Of a stretch of DNA of 64,000 nt, positions 29,880 to 38,245 are shown in pieces (position 1 is the first letter of the stretch; each line of letters starts with the position of its first letter). The stretch spans positions 1,922,001 through 1,986,000 of the forward strand of contig NZ_JABAIA010000002.1 in assembly GCF_012641275.1 (NCBI RefSeq). The letters run 5' to 3'. This DNA is from Chitinophaga varians. Its GTDB lineage: Bacteria > Bacteroidota > Bacteroidia > Chitinophagales > Chitinophagaceae. The notes beneath the pieces were generated by a model. It saw only the letters and a list, made by a program, of their open reading frames with translations. It searched no databases and was not told where the DNA came from. Position numbers and translations under genes: made by a program.

Positions 29880-30590
29880 TTAACTGGGTTTATCGCCTAC
29901 ATGTACCAGGCGAAGGGTATTACGCTTTTTGATCTTCAGCCGGAAATGGTTGAAAAAGATCAACAGCGGGATCAGGCAAAAACTGAGATTTTGGATGGTT
30001 GTATTGTCCGGATAAATAAAATAGGCAAGTGCAAGGGCTGTAAACCCGAAGGCCATCGTCAGAAAACTGTATTTCAGCCGCTGGTACAGCAATTCTTTTT
30101 CGGTGTGAAGGCCTGCCACCGCCAATCCCGGCTTACGCTGGAAAATGTAATAGCTTATCCAGAACAGCCCCGCCAGACAGCCGGCCAGGTTAAACAGATA
30201 AATATATAACGGTAGCATGAAATGGTTTCCCATATGCATCATGGCGCCCGTGGAAAAAGGAAAGGTGACAATAAAAAACAGGAAAAAAAGATTGCGGTGG
30301 ATCAGCCCATCGTCATAATGCTGTAAAAAACGGCACAGGTGCAGGTGCCATTTCCAGAAAGTCCCGATGAACAGAAAACTCATCGCGAAGGTGAAAAACT
30401 CCATCAGAAAGGGATTCAATACTTCCCGGTAACCGCCCGCAGGCAGGTGCGCCGGCATGGCCGGTAATTTGATTTCGATGATTAACAGCGTAATGGCAAT
30501 GGCAAACACAGCATCGCTGAACAACACCGTCCGGTCCAGCTCAAACTCACGGTGTGCAGGTTTTGCTTCCTTTATAACTGACATAGACAT
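29880..30590 (-). CDS. TMEM175-family (DUF1211) membrane protein, putative K+ channel
   Basis: 236 aa, about six transmembrane segments. The first helix carries the family signature RTVLFSDAVFAIAITLLIIE; in TMEM175 proteins this FSD-containing helix lines the pore. Bacterial members of this family form potassium-permeable channels. Here ion selectivity is inferred only from the family. The gene is immediately upstream of the DUF2157-like gene. An inverted repeat lies in its upstream region (30615-30677). Confidence 0.85.
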   Translation of the reverse strand: MSMSVIKEAKPAHREFELDRTVLFSDAVFAIAITLLIIEIKLPAMPAHLPAGGYREVLNPFLMEFFTFAMSFLFIGTFWKWHLHLCRFLQHYDDGLIHRNLFFLFFIVTFPFSTGAMMHMGNHFMLPLYIYLFNLAGCLAGLFWISYYIFQRKPGLAVAGLHTEKELLYQRLKYSFLTMAFGFTALALAYFIYPDNTTIQNLSFCLIPLLIFFNHFRLKIKKRNTLRLVHVGDKPS

Positions 30591-30614
30591 AATAAAAACG
30601 TATGGCTTTTCGGC

Positions 30615-30677
30615 AATATACGAAAAGCTGAATAAAGCATCCTGCCACGGTTTTTTAATCTAACAGTTTCGTATATT
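30615..30677. repeat. 11-bp inverted repeat in divergent promoter region
   Basis: AATATACGAAA (30615-30625) and TTTCGTATATT (30667-30677) are perfect inverted copies separated by 41 bp, between the TMEM175-like gene and the efflux operon. The centre-to-centre distance of 52 bp is about five helical turns. Possible operator pair or long-loop hairpin; no regulator gene is adjacent. Confidence 0.45.
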
Positions 30678-30826
30678 CGGGGAGCAGCATTTCCTGTGCG
30701 ACCGCCTCCGGTCAGATTCTTTTTTTGCGTTGCGGCCCTGTCAACCGCCGATCGCTGCTTTACAACCTTTTCTTTTTTCGTTTGTTAGGTATCTATCAAT
30801 CATCATATACTTTCAATGTTATAAGT

Positions 30827-32170
30827 ATGCGTTGTACCCTTATATTGATTTCTACTTTTTTGTTGTCAGGAATAAATACCACTTACGGGCAGATGGATAC
30901 AACCAGGGGGAACTACGCCTTTAACCTGGCCGACTGCATACAATACGGGACCGCGCATCATCATGATATGGTCAATGCCAACCTGGACGTGGATTTTTCG
31001 AAGGAACAGGTAAAGGAAGCCACCGCAAAGCTGTTTCCCCATGCGGACATCAATGCTAACTTCACCGACAATCTGAAACTGGCCACCTCTCTGATACCCG
31101 ATATCGCCAGCGGCAACTATGACAGGAAGATCCCCGTGCAGTTTGGCACCCGCTTCAGTTCCAATGCCACCGGCCAGGTGAACCAGACCGTCTTTCAAAG
31201 CGATTATTTCCTCGGACTGAAAGCTTCCCGCGTGTATCGCGGACTGGCCACCAAAACGCTGACACGTACGGAAATAGATACCAAAGTGGCCATCATCAAG
31301 GCCTACTACGCGGTGCTCACCAACCAGGAAAATATCCGCCTGTCGAAATCCAACCTCGACCAGCTGCGTAAAACCCTCACCGACACCAAAGCCCGCTACG
31401 ATGCCGGCGTGTCCGAAAGGGTAGATGTGGACCGGATACAGGTGTCCTATAATAACGGCGTCACCCAGATAGAAAACCAGATCCGGGAACTCGTATATAC
31501 GATGCAGTTATTGAAGTTCCAGATGGGCATGCCGCAGGAAAGCAACCTCGAACTCCGGGAAACCGTACAGGACCTCAATGTGGAGTCCTTTTCTGCCGAT
31601 ACGCTCAACTATAAAGTGGAAGACCGTATCGAATACAGCATTCAGAACACCCAGATAGCCCTGAATGAACTGAGCCTGAAAAGCAAGAAGATGGCCTATC
31701 TGCCTAAACTGAATTTTTTCGTCAATTATGGGGTCAACTGGTTCTCCACCCGTTTCGGCGACCTGTATAAAGAAGGTTTCGGGGCTTCTGCGCTGGGGCT
31801 CAATTTATCATGGTCCATTTTTACCGGCACGGAAAGGCTCCATCAGATCCAGGAAGAACGGATCACCCTGAAAAAATCACAAAATGATCTCGACTTCCTG
31901 TCACAACAGATCAAGCTGGAGGTAAAGAGCGCTAATACTGCCTACGAAAGCAATAAAGCCACGTTCGTTACACAGAAGACGAATATGGCCCTAACGCAGG
32001 GCATATACGACCGCATCGTGCTGAAGTTTGAACAGGGCGTGGCCACCAGCCTGGACGTGATCTCTGCGGAAAGTCAGCTTACACAGGCCCGGACAGACTA
32101 CGTCAATGCCATGCTCAATACCCTGATCAGCAAAACAGACCTGGACAAGGCCACAGGCAGAATTAAATAA
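30827..32170 (+). CDS. TolC-family outer membrane efflux protein
   Basis: 447 aa from the ATG at 30827; the frame extends to a TTG at 30725, but the ATG gives a clean signal peptide (MRCTLILISTFLLSGINTTY, cleavage near YGQ). Two OEP repeats with long helices are visible, with conserved stretches such as KEATAKLFPHADINANF and SAESQLTQARTDYVNAM. It forms the outer-membrane channel of the tripartite pump with the next two genes, 39 bp downstream. Confidence 0.9.
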   Translation: MRCTLILISTFLLSGINTTYGQMDTTRGNYAFNLADCIQYGTAHHHDMVNANLDVDFSKEQVKEATAKLFPHADINANFTDNLKLATSLIPDIASGNYDRKIPVQFGTRFSSNATGQVNQTVFQSDYFLGLKASRVYRGLATKTLTRTEIDTKVAIIKAYYAVLTNQENIRLSKSNLDQLRKTLTDTKARYDAGVSERVDVDRIQVSYNNGVTQIENQIRELVYTMQLLKFQMGMPQESNLELRETVQDLNVESFSADTLNYKVEDRIEYSIQNTQIALNELSLKSKKMAYLPKLNFFVNYGVNWFSTRFGDLYKEGFGASALGLNLSWSIFTGTERLHQIQEERITLKKSQNDLDFLSQQIKLEVKSANTAYESNKATFVTQKTNMALTQGIYDRIVLKFEQGVATSLDVISAESQLTQARTDYVNAMLNTLISKTDLDKATGRIK

Positions 32171-32209
32171 TACAGCAACTCATACAACAATTATTAATTT
32201 TTTCTCCAT

Positions 32210-33352
32210 ATGCACCTGAAATCAAATTGGATCATAATCGTGGTTGCACTGCTGGGCACTGCCTGTGGCGGTGGAAAAAAACAACAGCAACAGGCGGCCA
32301 TGATGGGCATGATGAAGGCAACCGTTGTAGCGCAGGAAGTAGTGCCGGCTTCCTATACCGTGCACTCACAATTCCCGGCCACGCTGACGGCGCATGATGA
32401 AGTGGCTATCCGCTCGGACGTGACCGGCTATCTCTCCGGTATCAAAGTAAAAGACGGAAGTATGGTGAAAAAAGGACAGCCACTATACGAGATCGATAAA
32501 AGCCGTTATGTGGCCGCTTACGGCCAGGTGGCTGCCACCCAGCAACAGGCCGAAGCTGACCTCGCCCAGAAAGAAAAGGATTATGAGCGGTATAAGACCC
32601 TGCTGGAGCATGACGCTATCTCCCGGCAGACAGTAGACCAGGCGTACACCGCCGTGATGACTTCCAAAGCTAACCTGGCGGCCGCCAAGGCAGCGGTGGC
32701 CCGCGCCGGCACGGACGTCAACCACGCTGTTATCCGTGCCCCTGTCAGCGGCAGCATCGGTATCGTACAGATCAAAGTTGGCGATATCGTCAACGCCGGC
32801 CAGACACTGATCAACACCCTCGTCAATGAACATCCCATCTTCGCCGACTTCGACGTGCCACAGGCCAGCATCCCGCAGTTCCTGCGCATCCAGAAAGGAC
32901 AGGGCGATGAAAAATTCTTCCTGAAATTCACCAACGGCGAAACCTACGGGGAACAGGGAAAAATACAAGCCATCAATAATATCGTGGACCCGCAGACCGG
33001 TACTATCCGGGTGCGCCTGGTATTTGAAAATAAAGACAACCAGCTGAAGTCGGGCATGAGCGGCGTAGTGGTCATGCAGTACGCCACCCCCGCCACACAG
33101 GTGGCCATTCCTGCTAAAGCAATTGTAGAGACCCTCTCCGAAACTTCCGTGATGACGCTCACGAAAGACAACGTCGTACAGCCGGTGCATATCACGCCCG
33201 GCCCCGTCGCCGACACCATGCTGATCGTGGAAAGCGGCCTCAAGGCGGGCGACAGGATCATCGTGGAAGGCCTTCAGAAAGTAAGGCCCGGAGATACGGT
33301 GAATGTGGCCGGTCCGGGCACACCGGCAGCACCGCCGGCAGGTAAACATTAA
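32210..33352 (+). CDS. RND efflux periplasmic adaptor (MFP) lipoprotein
   Basis: 380 aa. The N-terminal hydrophobic segment ends in LLGTAC, with Cys19 the probable lipidation site. The adaptor layout is complete: lipoyl half-motifs (SGIKVKDGSMVKKGQPLYEID and APVSGSIGIVQIKVGDIVNAG), a coiled-coil hairpin between them, then beta-barrel (NNIVDPQTGTIRVRLVFEN) and membrane-proximal domains. It links the TolC-like protein and the RND pump. Substrates unknown. Confidence 0.93.
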   Translation: MHLKSNWIIIVVALLGTACGGGKKQQQQAAMMGMMKATVVAQEVVPASYTVHSQFPATLTAHDEVAIRSDVTGYLSGIKVKDGSMVKKGQPLYEIDKSRYVAAYGQVAATQQQAEADLAQKEKDYERYKTLLEHDAISRQTVDQAYTAVMTSKANLAAAKAAVARAGTDVNHAVIRAPVSGSIGIVQIKVGDIVNAGQTLINTLVNEHPIFADFDVPQASIPQFLRIQKGQGDEKFFLKFTNGETYGEQGKIQAINNIVDPQTGTIRVRLVFENKDNQLKSGMSGVVVMQYATPATQVAIPAKAIVETLSETSVMTLTKDNVVQPVHITPGPVADTMLIVESGLKAGDRIIVEGLQKVRPGDTVNVAGPGTPAAPPAGKH

Positions 33353-33374
33353 TTCCTAAAATCGCCATCACAGT

Positions 33375-36300
33375 ATGATTTCAAAAACTTTTATAGAGCG
33401 CAAGAATACTACGATAGTTATATCCATCATCCTGGTGATTGTAGGGTTGATCTGTATGTTTAACCTGCCTATTGCCCAGTTGCCCGATATTGCGCCACCC
33501 GTGACAGACGTGCGGGCTGTATATGTGGGCGCCAACTCCACCACAGTGGAAGAAACGGTGACCACGCCCATCGAAAACCAGGTGAACGGTACGCCCGGCG
33601 CCATGTACATACAGTCCGTAAGCGCCAACGACGGCTCCATGAGCATCACCGTAACGTTCAACCTCGGCACCGATCCCGATATCGCTACGCTCGACGTACA
33701 AAACAGGGTAAGCCTCGCACTCCCCAGTACGCCGGACGAAGTAAGGCGTGTAGGGGTGACCGTTAAAAAACGTTCCAATGACATGTTGATGGTGATCGGG
33801 CTTAACTCACCCAAAGGCAAACATACCCGTGAATTCCTCGACAACTACATCAATATCTATCTCAAACCGGAACTGGCCCGTATCGAAGGGGTCGGCGACG
33901 TGAACGTGTTCTCGCAGGACTATAGTATGCGTATATGGCTCAACCCCGACAAGATGGCGGCGCTCAACCTGACCGCTGCCGATGTTGCCCGGGCCATCAC
34001 CGAACAGAACCAGCAGGTGCCCGCTGGTAGTATCGGGGCGCCGCCTATGTCACGCACACAGGCTTTTGAATATACGGTAAGCGTAAAAGGCCGCCTGGCC
34101 ACTTCAGAAGAATTTGGCAACGTAGTGGTAGCGAAAAACCCGAACGGCGGCCTCGTTCGGCTGCGTGACGTGGCCCGCATCAACCTCGGCTCTTTCAGTT
34201 ACGCCATCGACGCCAAAGCGGACGGTAAAACCGGTAGCGGTCTGGCCATCTACCTGGCGCCCGGCGCCAACGCGCTCAATGTGAACGACCGCGTGATCGC
34301 TAAAATGGAAGAACTAAGCAAGTCTTTTCCGGAAGACGTGAACTGGCTCATTCCTTTTGAAACGACTTCATTCGTAAAAATATCCATCAATGAGGTGATC
34401 CACACCTTCCTCGAAGCGCTCGCACTGGTGGTGATCGTGGTGTTTGTGTTCCTGCAAAACTGGCGTGCCACCATCATCCCGATATTGGTAATTCCCATCT
34501 CACTGATCGGTACCTTTATTTTCTTCCAGCTACTTGGGTTTTCCATCAACACCCTTACCCTCTTCGGTTTCGTACTGGCCATCGGTATCGTGGTGGACGA
34601 CGCCATCGTGGTGGTGGAGGCGGTCCAGCACCATATAGATGCCGACCTGATGTCGCCACGGGAAGCTACTTTCAAGGCCATGTCTGAGGTGCAGGCGCCG
34701 GTAATCGCTATCGCGCTGATCCTCGCAGCGGTGTTTGTGCCGGTGGCATTTATTCCGGGGGTAAGCGGACGCTTGTACCAGCAGTTTGCGCTCACTATCG
34801 CGTTCTCTGTGTTGCTCTCGGCTTTCCTGGCGTTGACGCTCACGCCGGCGCTCACAGCCATTTTGCTGCGGCCGGCACATCTCACTAAAAAATCCCATGG
34901 GCTCAATAAGTTCTTTTATAAGTTCAACGAATGGTTTACCCGTGTTACCAACCGTTATGGCAACATGGTGATGCGTTCCATCCGTTTTACGCCGGTAGTG
35001 CTCATTTTGCTGGCCGTGTTGTTTGTCGCCGCTTTTTATCTTTTTAAGAAGACGCCCACCACCTTTGTACCCCAGGAAGACATGGGGGCCCTCTTTATCG
35101 CATTGGAACTGCCGGAAGCTTCTTCCACCGAACGAACGAAAGAAGTGGTGGATGAAATCGGAAATATCCTCAGCGCCGACAGCGCCGTTAACCACTTCTT
35201 CGGCATCACCGGGATGAACTTTGTGGCCAATGCGGTGAAACCCAACTCCGGCACCTTCTTCGTGAGCCTCAAACCATGGGACGAGCGCTATGCGCATGGA
35301 GACGATATCGGTAAGGTATTGGGCCGCATACAGGGAGCCGCTTCCCGTATCATAGGCGCCACTATCATTGCTATTCCGGCGCCCACACTGCGTGGTATGG
35401 GTACTTCGGGCGGTTTCTCGTTTGTGCTGGAACAGAAAAGCAATCCGGATATTAAGCAGTTCACCCAGGTAATGGGACAGTTCCTCATGGCCGCCAACCA
35501 GCGGCCGGAAATTGCGCGGGCCTACGCTTTCTTCAGCGCCAATACGCCGCAGTTCAATGTGGAAGTGGACAGGGACAAGTGTAAACAATTGGGCGTGGCC
35601 GTCAGCGACGTGTTCAATGCCTTGCAGACTTTCCTCGGCGGACTTTATGTCAACGACTTCACGCGTTTCAGTCGCAGTTTCCGCGTGGTGATGCAGGCAG
35701 ACTCGCTATATCGCACCAGCATTGATAATCTCGCTACTTATTACGTCCGTAATAACCTGGGGCAGATGGTGCCGCTCAGCGCGCTCATCACCTCCAAAAA
35801 AGGCGCAGGCGCTCCGGTAATCAACCACTTTAACCTCTACCGCTCCGTGGAAATAGACGGGGACAGTAAAGTAGGCTACAGTAGCGGTGACGCCATCAAA
35901 GCCTTACAGGAAGTGGCTGCCAAGGTGTTGCCGGAAAATTTCGGTTACGAGTGGACCAACGTGTCGTTGCAGGAAATCAAAGCCGGTAACAGCAGTGTGT
36001 TGATATTCATGTTGTCTATCCTGTTTGTGTTCCTGCTGCTCACCGCCTTGTACGAGAGCTGGTCAGTGCCATTCTCCGTACTGCTGGCCGTACCGGTGGC
36101 GTTGTTTGGTTCCATCGCCGCGCTGGCGCTCACCAAACAGGCCAACAGCGTATATTCCCAGATTGGTCTGATCACGTTGATCGGTCTGGCCGCTAAAAAC
36201 GCCATCCTGATCGTGGAGTTCTGCAAAGAGCGTGTAGACAGGGGGATGCCATTGCTGGATGCCACGCTGGAAGCCGTGAAGCTGCGTTTCAGGCCTATCC

Positions 36301-36548
36301 TGATGACATCCTTTGCTTTTATCCTTGGCGTGGTGCCGCTGTGTCTGGCGAAAGGCGCAGGCGCCGCTTCCCGTGTTAATATAGGCTTCACCGTTATTGG
36401 CGGGATGCTGGCCGCCACCATCCTCGGTGTGTTCACCGTTCCGGTATTGTATGTGCTCATCACCAAACTGGCTTACGGTAAAAAGAAACTGGCAGAGCTG
36501 GAAGCGCACGGCAATGAAGAAAAGAAACCCAAAGGTCTGGGTGAATAA
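33375..36548 (+). CDS. RND efflux transporter, HAE1/AcrB family
   Basis: 1057 aa, full length, with 12 transmembrane helices and two large periplasmic loops. The proton-relay Asp pair occurs in GIVVDDAIVVVEAV of helix 4; also visible are QLPDIAPPVTDVRAVYVGA at the N-terminus, FIPGVSGRLYQQFALTIAFS and GLAAKNAILIVEFCKE. It is the inner-membrane proton/drug antiporter of the AcrAB-TolC type. It lies 22 bp after the adaptor gene. Likely exports hydrophobic or amphiphilic compounds; nothing identifies a specific substrate. Confidence 0.95.
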   Translation: MISKTFIERKNTTIVISIILVIVGLICMFNLPIAQLPDIAPPVTDVRAVYVGANSTTVEETVTTPIENQVNGTPGAMYIQSVSANDGSMSITVTFNLGTDPDIATLDVQNRVSLALPSTPDEVRRVGVTVKKRSNDMLMVIGLNSPKGKHTREFLDNYINIYLKPELARIEGVGDVNVFSQDYSMRIWLNPDKMAALNLTAADVARAITEQNQQVPAGSIGAPPMSRTQAFEYTVSVKGRLATSEEFGNVVVAKNPNGGLVRLRDVARINLGSFSYAIDAKADGKTGSGLAIYLAPGANALNVNDRVIAKMEELSKSFPEDVNWLIPFETTSFVKISINEVIHTFLEALALVVIVVFVFLQNWRATIIPILVIPISLIGTFIFFQLLGFSINTLTLFGFVLAIGIVVDDAIVVVEAVQHHIDADLMSPREATFKAMSEVQAPVIAIALILAAVFVPVAFIPGVSGRLYQQFALTIAFSVLLSAFLALTLTPALTAILLRPAHLTKKSHGLNKFFYKFNEWFTRVTNRYGNMVMRSIRFTPVVLILLAVLFVAAFYLFKKTPTTFVPQEDMGALFIALELPEASSTERTKEVVDEIGNILSADSAVNHFFGITGMNFVANAVKPNSGTFFVSLKPWDERYAHGDDIGKVLGRIQGAASRIIGATIIAIPAPTLRGMGTSGGFSFVLEQKSNPDIKQFTQVMGQFLMAANQRPEIARAYAFFSANTPQFNVEVDRDKCKQLGVAVSDVFNALQTFLGGLYVNDFTRFSRSFRVVMQADSLYRTSIDNLATYYVRNNLGQMVPLSALITSKKGAGAPVINHFNLYRSVEIDGDSKVGYSSGDAIKALQEVAAKVLPENFGYEWTNVSLQEIKAGNSSVLIFMLSILFVFLLLTALYESWSVPFSVLLAVPVALFGSIAALALTKQANSVYSQIGLITLIGLAAKNAILIVEFCKERVDRGMPLLDATLEAVKLRFRPILMTSFAFILGVVPLCLAKGAGAASRVNIGFTVIGGMLAATILGVFTVPVLYVLITKLAYGKKKLAELEAHGNEEKKPKGLGE

Positions 36549-36560
36549 CATAGTTTTACC

Positions 36561-37325
36561 ATGAAAAGTACAGAACGCTTCAGCAACAGGGTGGACAACT
36601 ATGTAAAATACCGGCCGCATTACCCGGTAGCAATCATACCATACCTGGCTGCCGAAGCAGGGCTTACACAACAGTCAGTAGTAGTCGATATAGGCTCCGG
36701 TACCGGTATTTCTGCAGAACCTTTTCTGGACAACGGCAATGTCGTTTATGCCGTGGAGCCTAATAAGGAAATGCGGGAGGCTGCTGAAAAACTGCTGCAG
36801 CGGTATCCTAACTTCCGGAGTATAACGGGAACGGCAGAACGTACCACCCTGCCTTCTCGCTCAGCAGACCTGATCGTTGCCGGGCAGGCTTTTCACTGGT
36901 TCAATCAGGAAGCCGCCGGCGAAGAGTTCCGGCGTATCGCAAAAGAAAATGCCTGTGGCGTACTGATGTGGAACTTCCGGCAGATGAACACTCCCTTTGA
37001 ACAAGCTTATGAAAACCTGCTGCATCAGCATGGGATTGACTATAAAGACATGAAACACCGGAATGTGGGGCCGGCACAGCTGGGCATCTTTTTTGCAGCA
37101 GGGACCTTCCGGGAGAAAACTTTTCAAAATGTGCAACGTTTTGATTTTCCTGCGCTGAAAGGGCTATTATCCTCTTCATCGTATATGCCGGATAAGACAC
37201 ATTCCGGTTATACGGCCATGGTAAAGGATCTGGAGGATATCTTTGAAAAGTACCAGGAAAACGGGATGGTCCTGTTCCGGTATGAAACAAAATTATACAC
37301 AGGCTTAATAGCGCACACACGCTGA
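36561..37325 (+). CDS. Class I SAM-dependent methyltransferase
   Basis: 254 aa. The SAM-binding motif I is VVDIGSGTGISAEPF (about residues 46-60), followed by YAVEPNKEMREAAE (motif II acidic residue) and DLIVAGQAFHWFNQE (motif IV-like). This is the Methyltransf_11/25 group; the HWF stretch is common in a widespread but poorly defined subfamily. Located 12 bp after the RND pump gene, hence possibly co-transcribed with it. Substrate unknown. Confidence 0.85.
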   Translation: MKSTERFSNRVDNYVKYRPHYPVAIIPYLAAEAGLTQQSVVVDIGSGTGISAEPFLDNGNVVYAVEPNKEMREAAEKLLQRYPNFRSITGTAERTTLPSRSADLIVAGQAFHWFNQEAAGEEFRRIAKENACGVLMWNFRQMNTPFEQAYENLLHQHGIDYKDMKHRNVGPAQLGIFFAAGTFREKTFQNVQRFDFPALKGLLSSSSYMPDKTHSGYTAMVKDLEDIFEKYQENGMVLFRYETKLYTGLIAHTR

Positions 37326-37341
37326 ATGTGAAATTGTTTTC

Positions 37342-37349
37342 TATCTTTG
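37342..37349 (+). promoter_or_regulatory. -7 promoter motif upstream of serine-acetyltransferase-like gene
   Basis: TATCTTTG, exact consensus. It lies 167 bp before the predicted start at 37517, leaving a long leader that contains a terminator-like hairpin at 37394-37416. Confidence 0.5.
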
Positions 37350-37393
37350 CTGCCGTCAGAATAGTAGAACAGAAAATTGAAAAACCTTTAATA

Positions 37394-37416
37394 ACCTGCT
37401 GAACACAGGTCTTTTT
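37394..37416 (+). terminator. Short hairpin with T run in leader (terminator or attenuator)
   Basis: ACCTG (37394-37398) pairs with CAGGT (37406-37410), followed by CTTTTTT. The stem is only 5 bp. It may end the efflux-methyltransferase transcript or attenuate the transcript starting near 37355. Confidence 0.4.
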
Positions 37417-37516
37417 TATATGCCATATCTTATCAGGAGCAGCATCTCATGGCTGGCTTCCTTCCTCCGGCAATGAAAATACCTGAGTGGCACACACTAT
37501 TATTAATCAAAACACT

Positions 37517-38167
37517 ATGGGTTTTTGGGATAAAATAAAGATGGACCTGTCATGGTATAACGTTAGAAACGGCGTACCTACCGTACCCCGGGGCGGAAAA
37601 GGAAAGCTGTTGTTACTCGTTGTCCAAAGGGCTTTAAAAAGCGAGGCCTTCCATGCAGTGTTGTTATTCAGATTATGTAGTTACTTTCATAGTAAGCGGA
37701 TAAAAATACTGACTTTTTATTATTCGAACCGCCTCCGGCGCCGTTACGGTTCTACGCTGGCGCATACTGCAGACATTGCCGGCGGGCTCCGTTTGCCACA
37801 TCCCTACGGTGTGATCATTGGGGGGAATGTTAAAATAGGGGCTATGACCACCATCGGGCAGCATGTGACCCTCGGCGGAAATTTCGGAAAAACGAAAGGC
37901 AACAGGACCACCCCTGTAATAGGCAGCTGGTGTTTTATTTGTGCAGGCACAGTGATAGCAGGCCCTGTCACTGTAGGAGATGATGTGATCATCGGGGCCA
38001 ACTCCACGGTGAGCAAAGATGTGCCGGACCATGTTATTGGCGGCGGTAATCCGTTTGTAATAGGTAAAGTGAAGGAACCGGGAACGGCGGTGGAACTGAA
38101 CAAAATTCTGTATGCAAAATTTTATGGTTACCCCGATGAGGTGGTGAACAATATCGGTCTTCGGTAA
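37517..38167 (+). CDS. Serine O-acetyltransferase-like hexapeptide protein
   Basis: About 216 aa from the ATG at 37517; an in-frame GTG at 37487 is possible. The C-terminal half is a left-handed beta-helix with LPHPYGVIIGGNVKIGAMT, TIGQHVTLGG and VIGSWCFICAGTVIAGPVTVG, which follows the CysE pattern (HP-GVVIG and TIGQ-VTLG motifs). The N-terminal helical part is shorter than in E. coli CysE, as in many capsule-linked or short SAT proteins. Acetyl-CoA-dependent transfer to serine or a serine-like hydroxyl is likely; substrate not certain. Stands alone between a promoter motif and a strong terminator. Confidence 0.78.
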   Translation: MGFWDKIKMDLSWYNVRNGVPTVPRGGKGKLLLLVVQRALKSEAFHAVLLFRLCSYFHSKRIKILTFYYSNRLRRRYGSTLAHTADIAGGLRLPHPYGVIIGGNVKIGAMTTIGQHVTLGGNFGKTKGNRTTPVIGSWCFICAGTVIAGPVTVGDDVIIGANSTVSKDVPDHVIGGGNPFVIGKVKEPGTAVELNKILYAKFYGYPDEVVNNIGLR

Positions 38168-38186
38168 AACTTAGTATAACCAACAT

Positions 38187-38221
38187 AAAAAAGCGAAGGG
38201 ACCTGGTCCCTTCGCTTTTTT
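38187..38221. terminator. Bidirectional terminator between convergent genes
   Basis: A long near-perfect palindrome: AAAAAAGCGAAGGGA pairs with TCCCTTCGCTTTTTT, ending in T runs on both strands. It serves the acetyltransferase-like gene (plus) and the FAD/Fe-S dehydrogenase gene (minus). Confidence 0.92.
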
Positions 38222-38245
38222 ATGTTTAATAATATCGTCGTCTTT

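Noticed and set aside
34530..35588. 352-codon minus-strand open frame
   Set aside because: Antisense to the RND pump, which is complete and well conserved.
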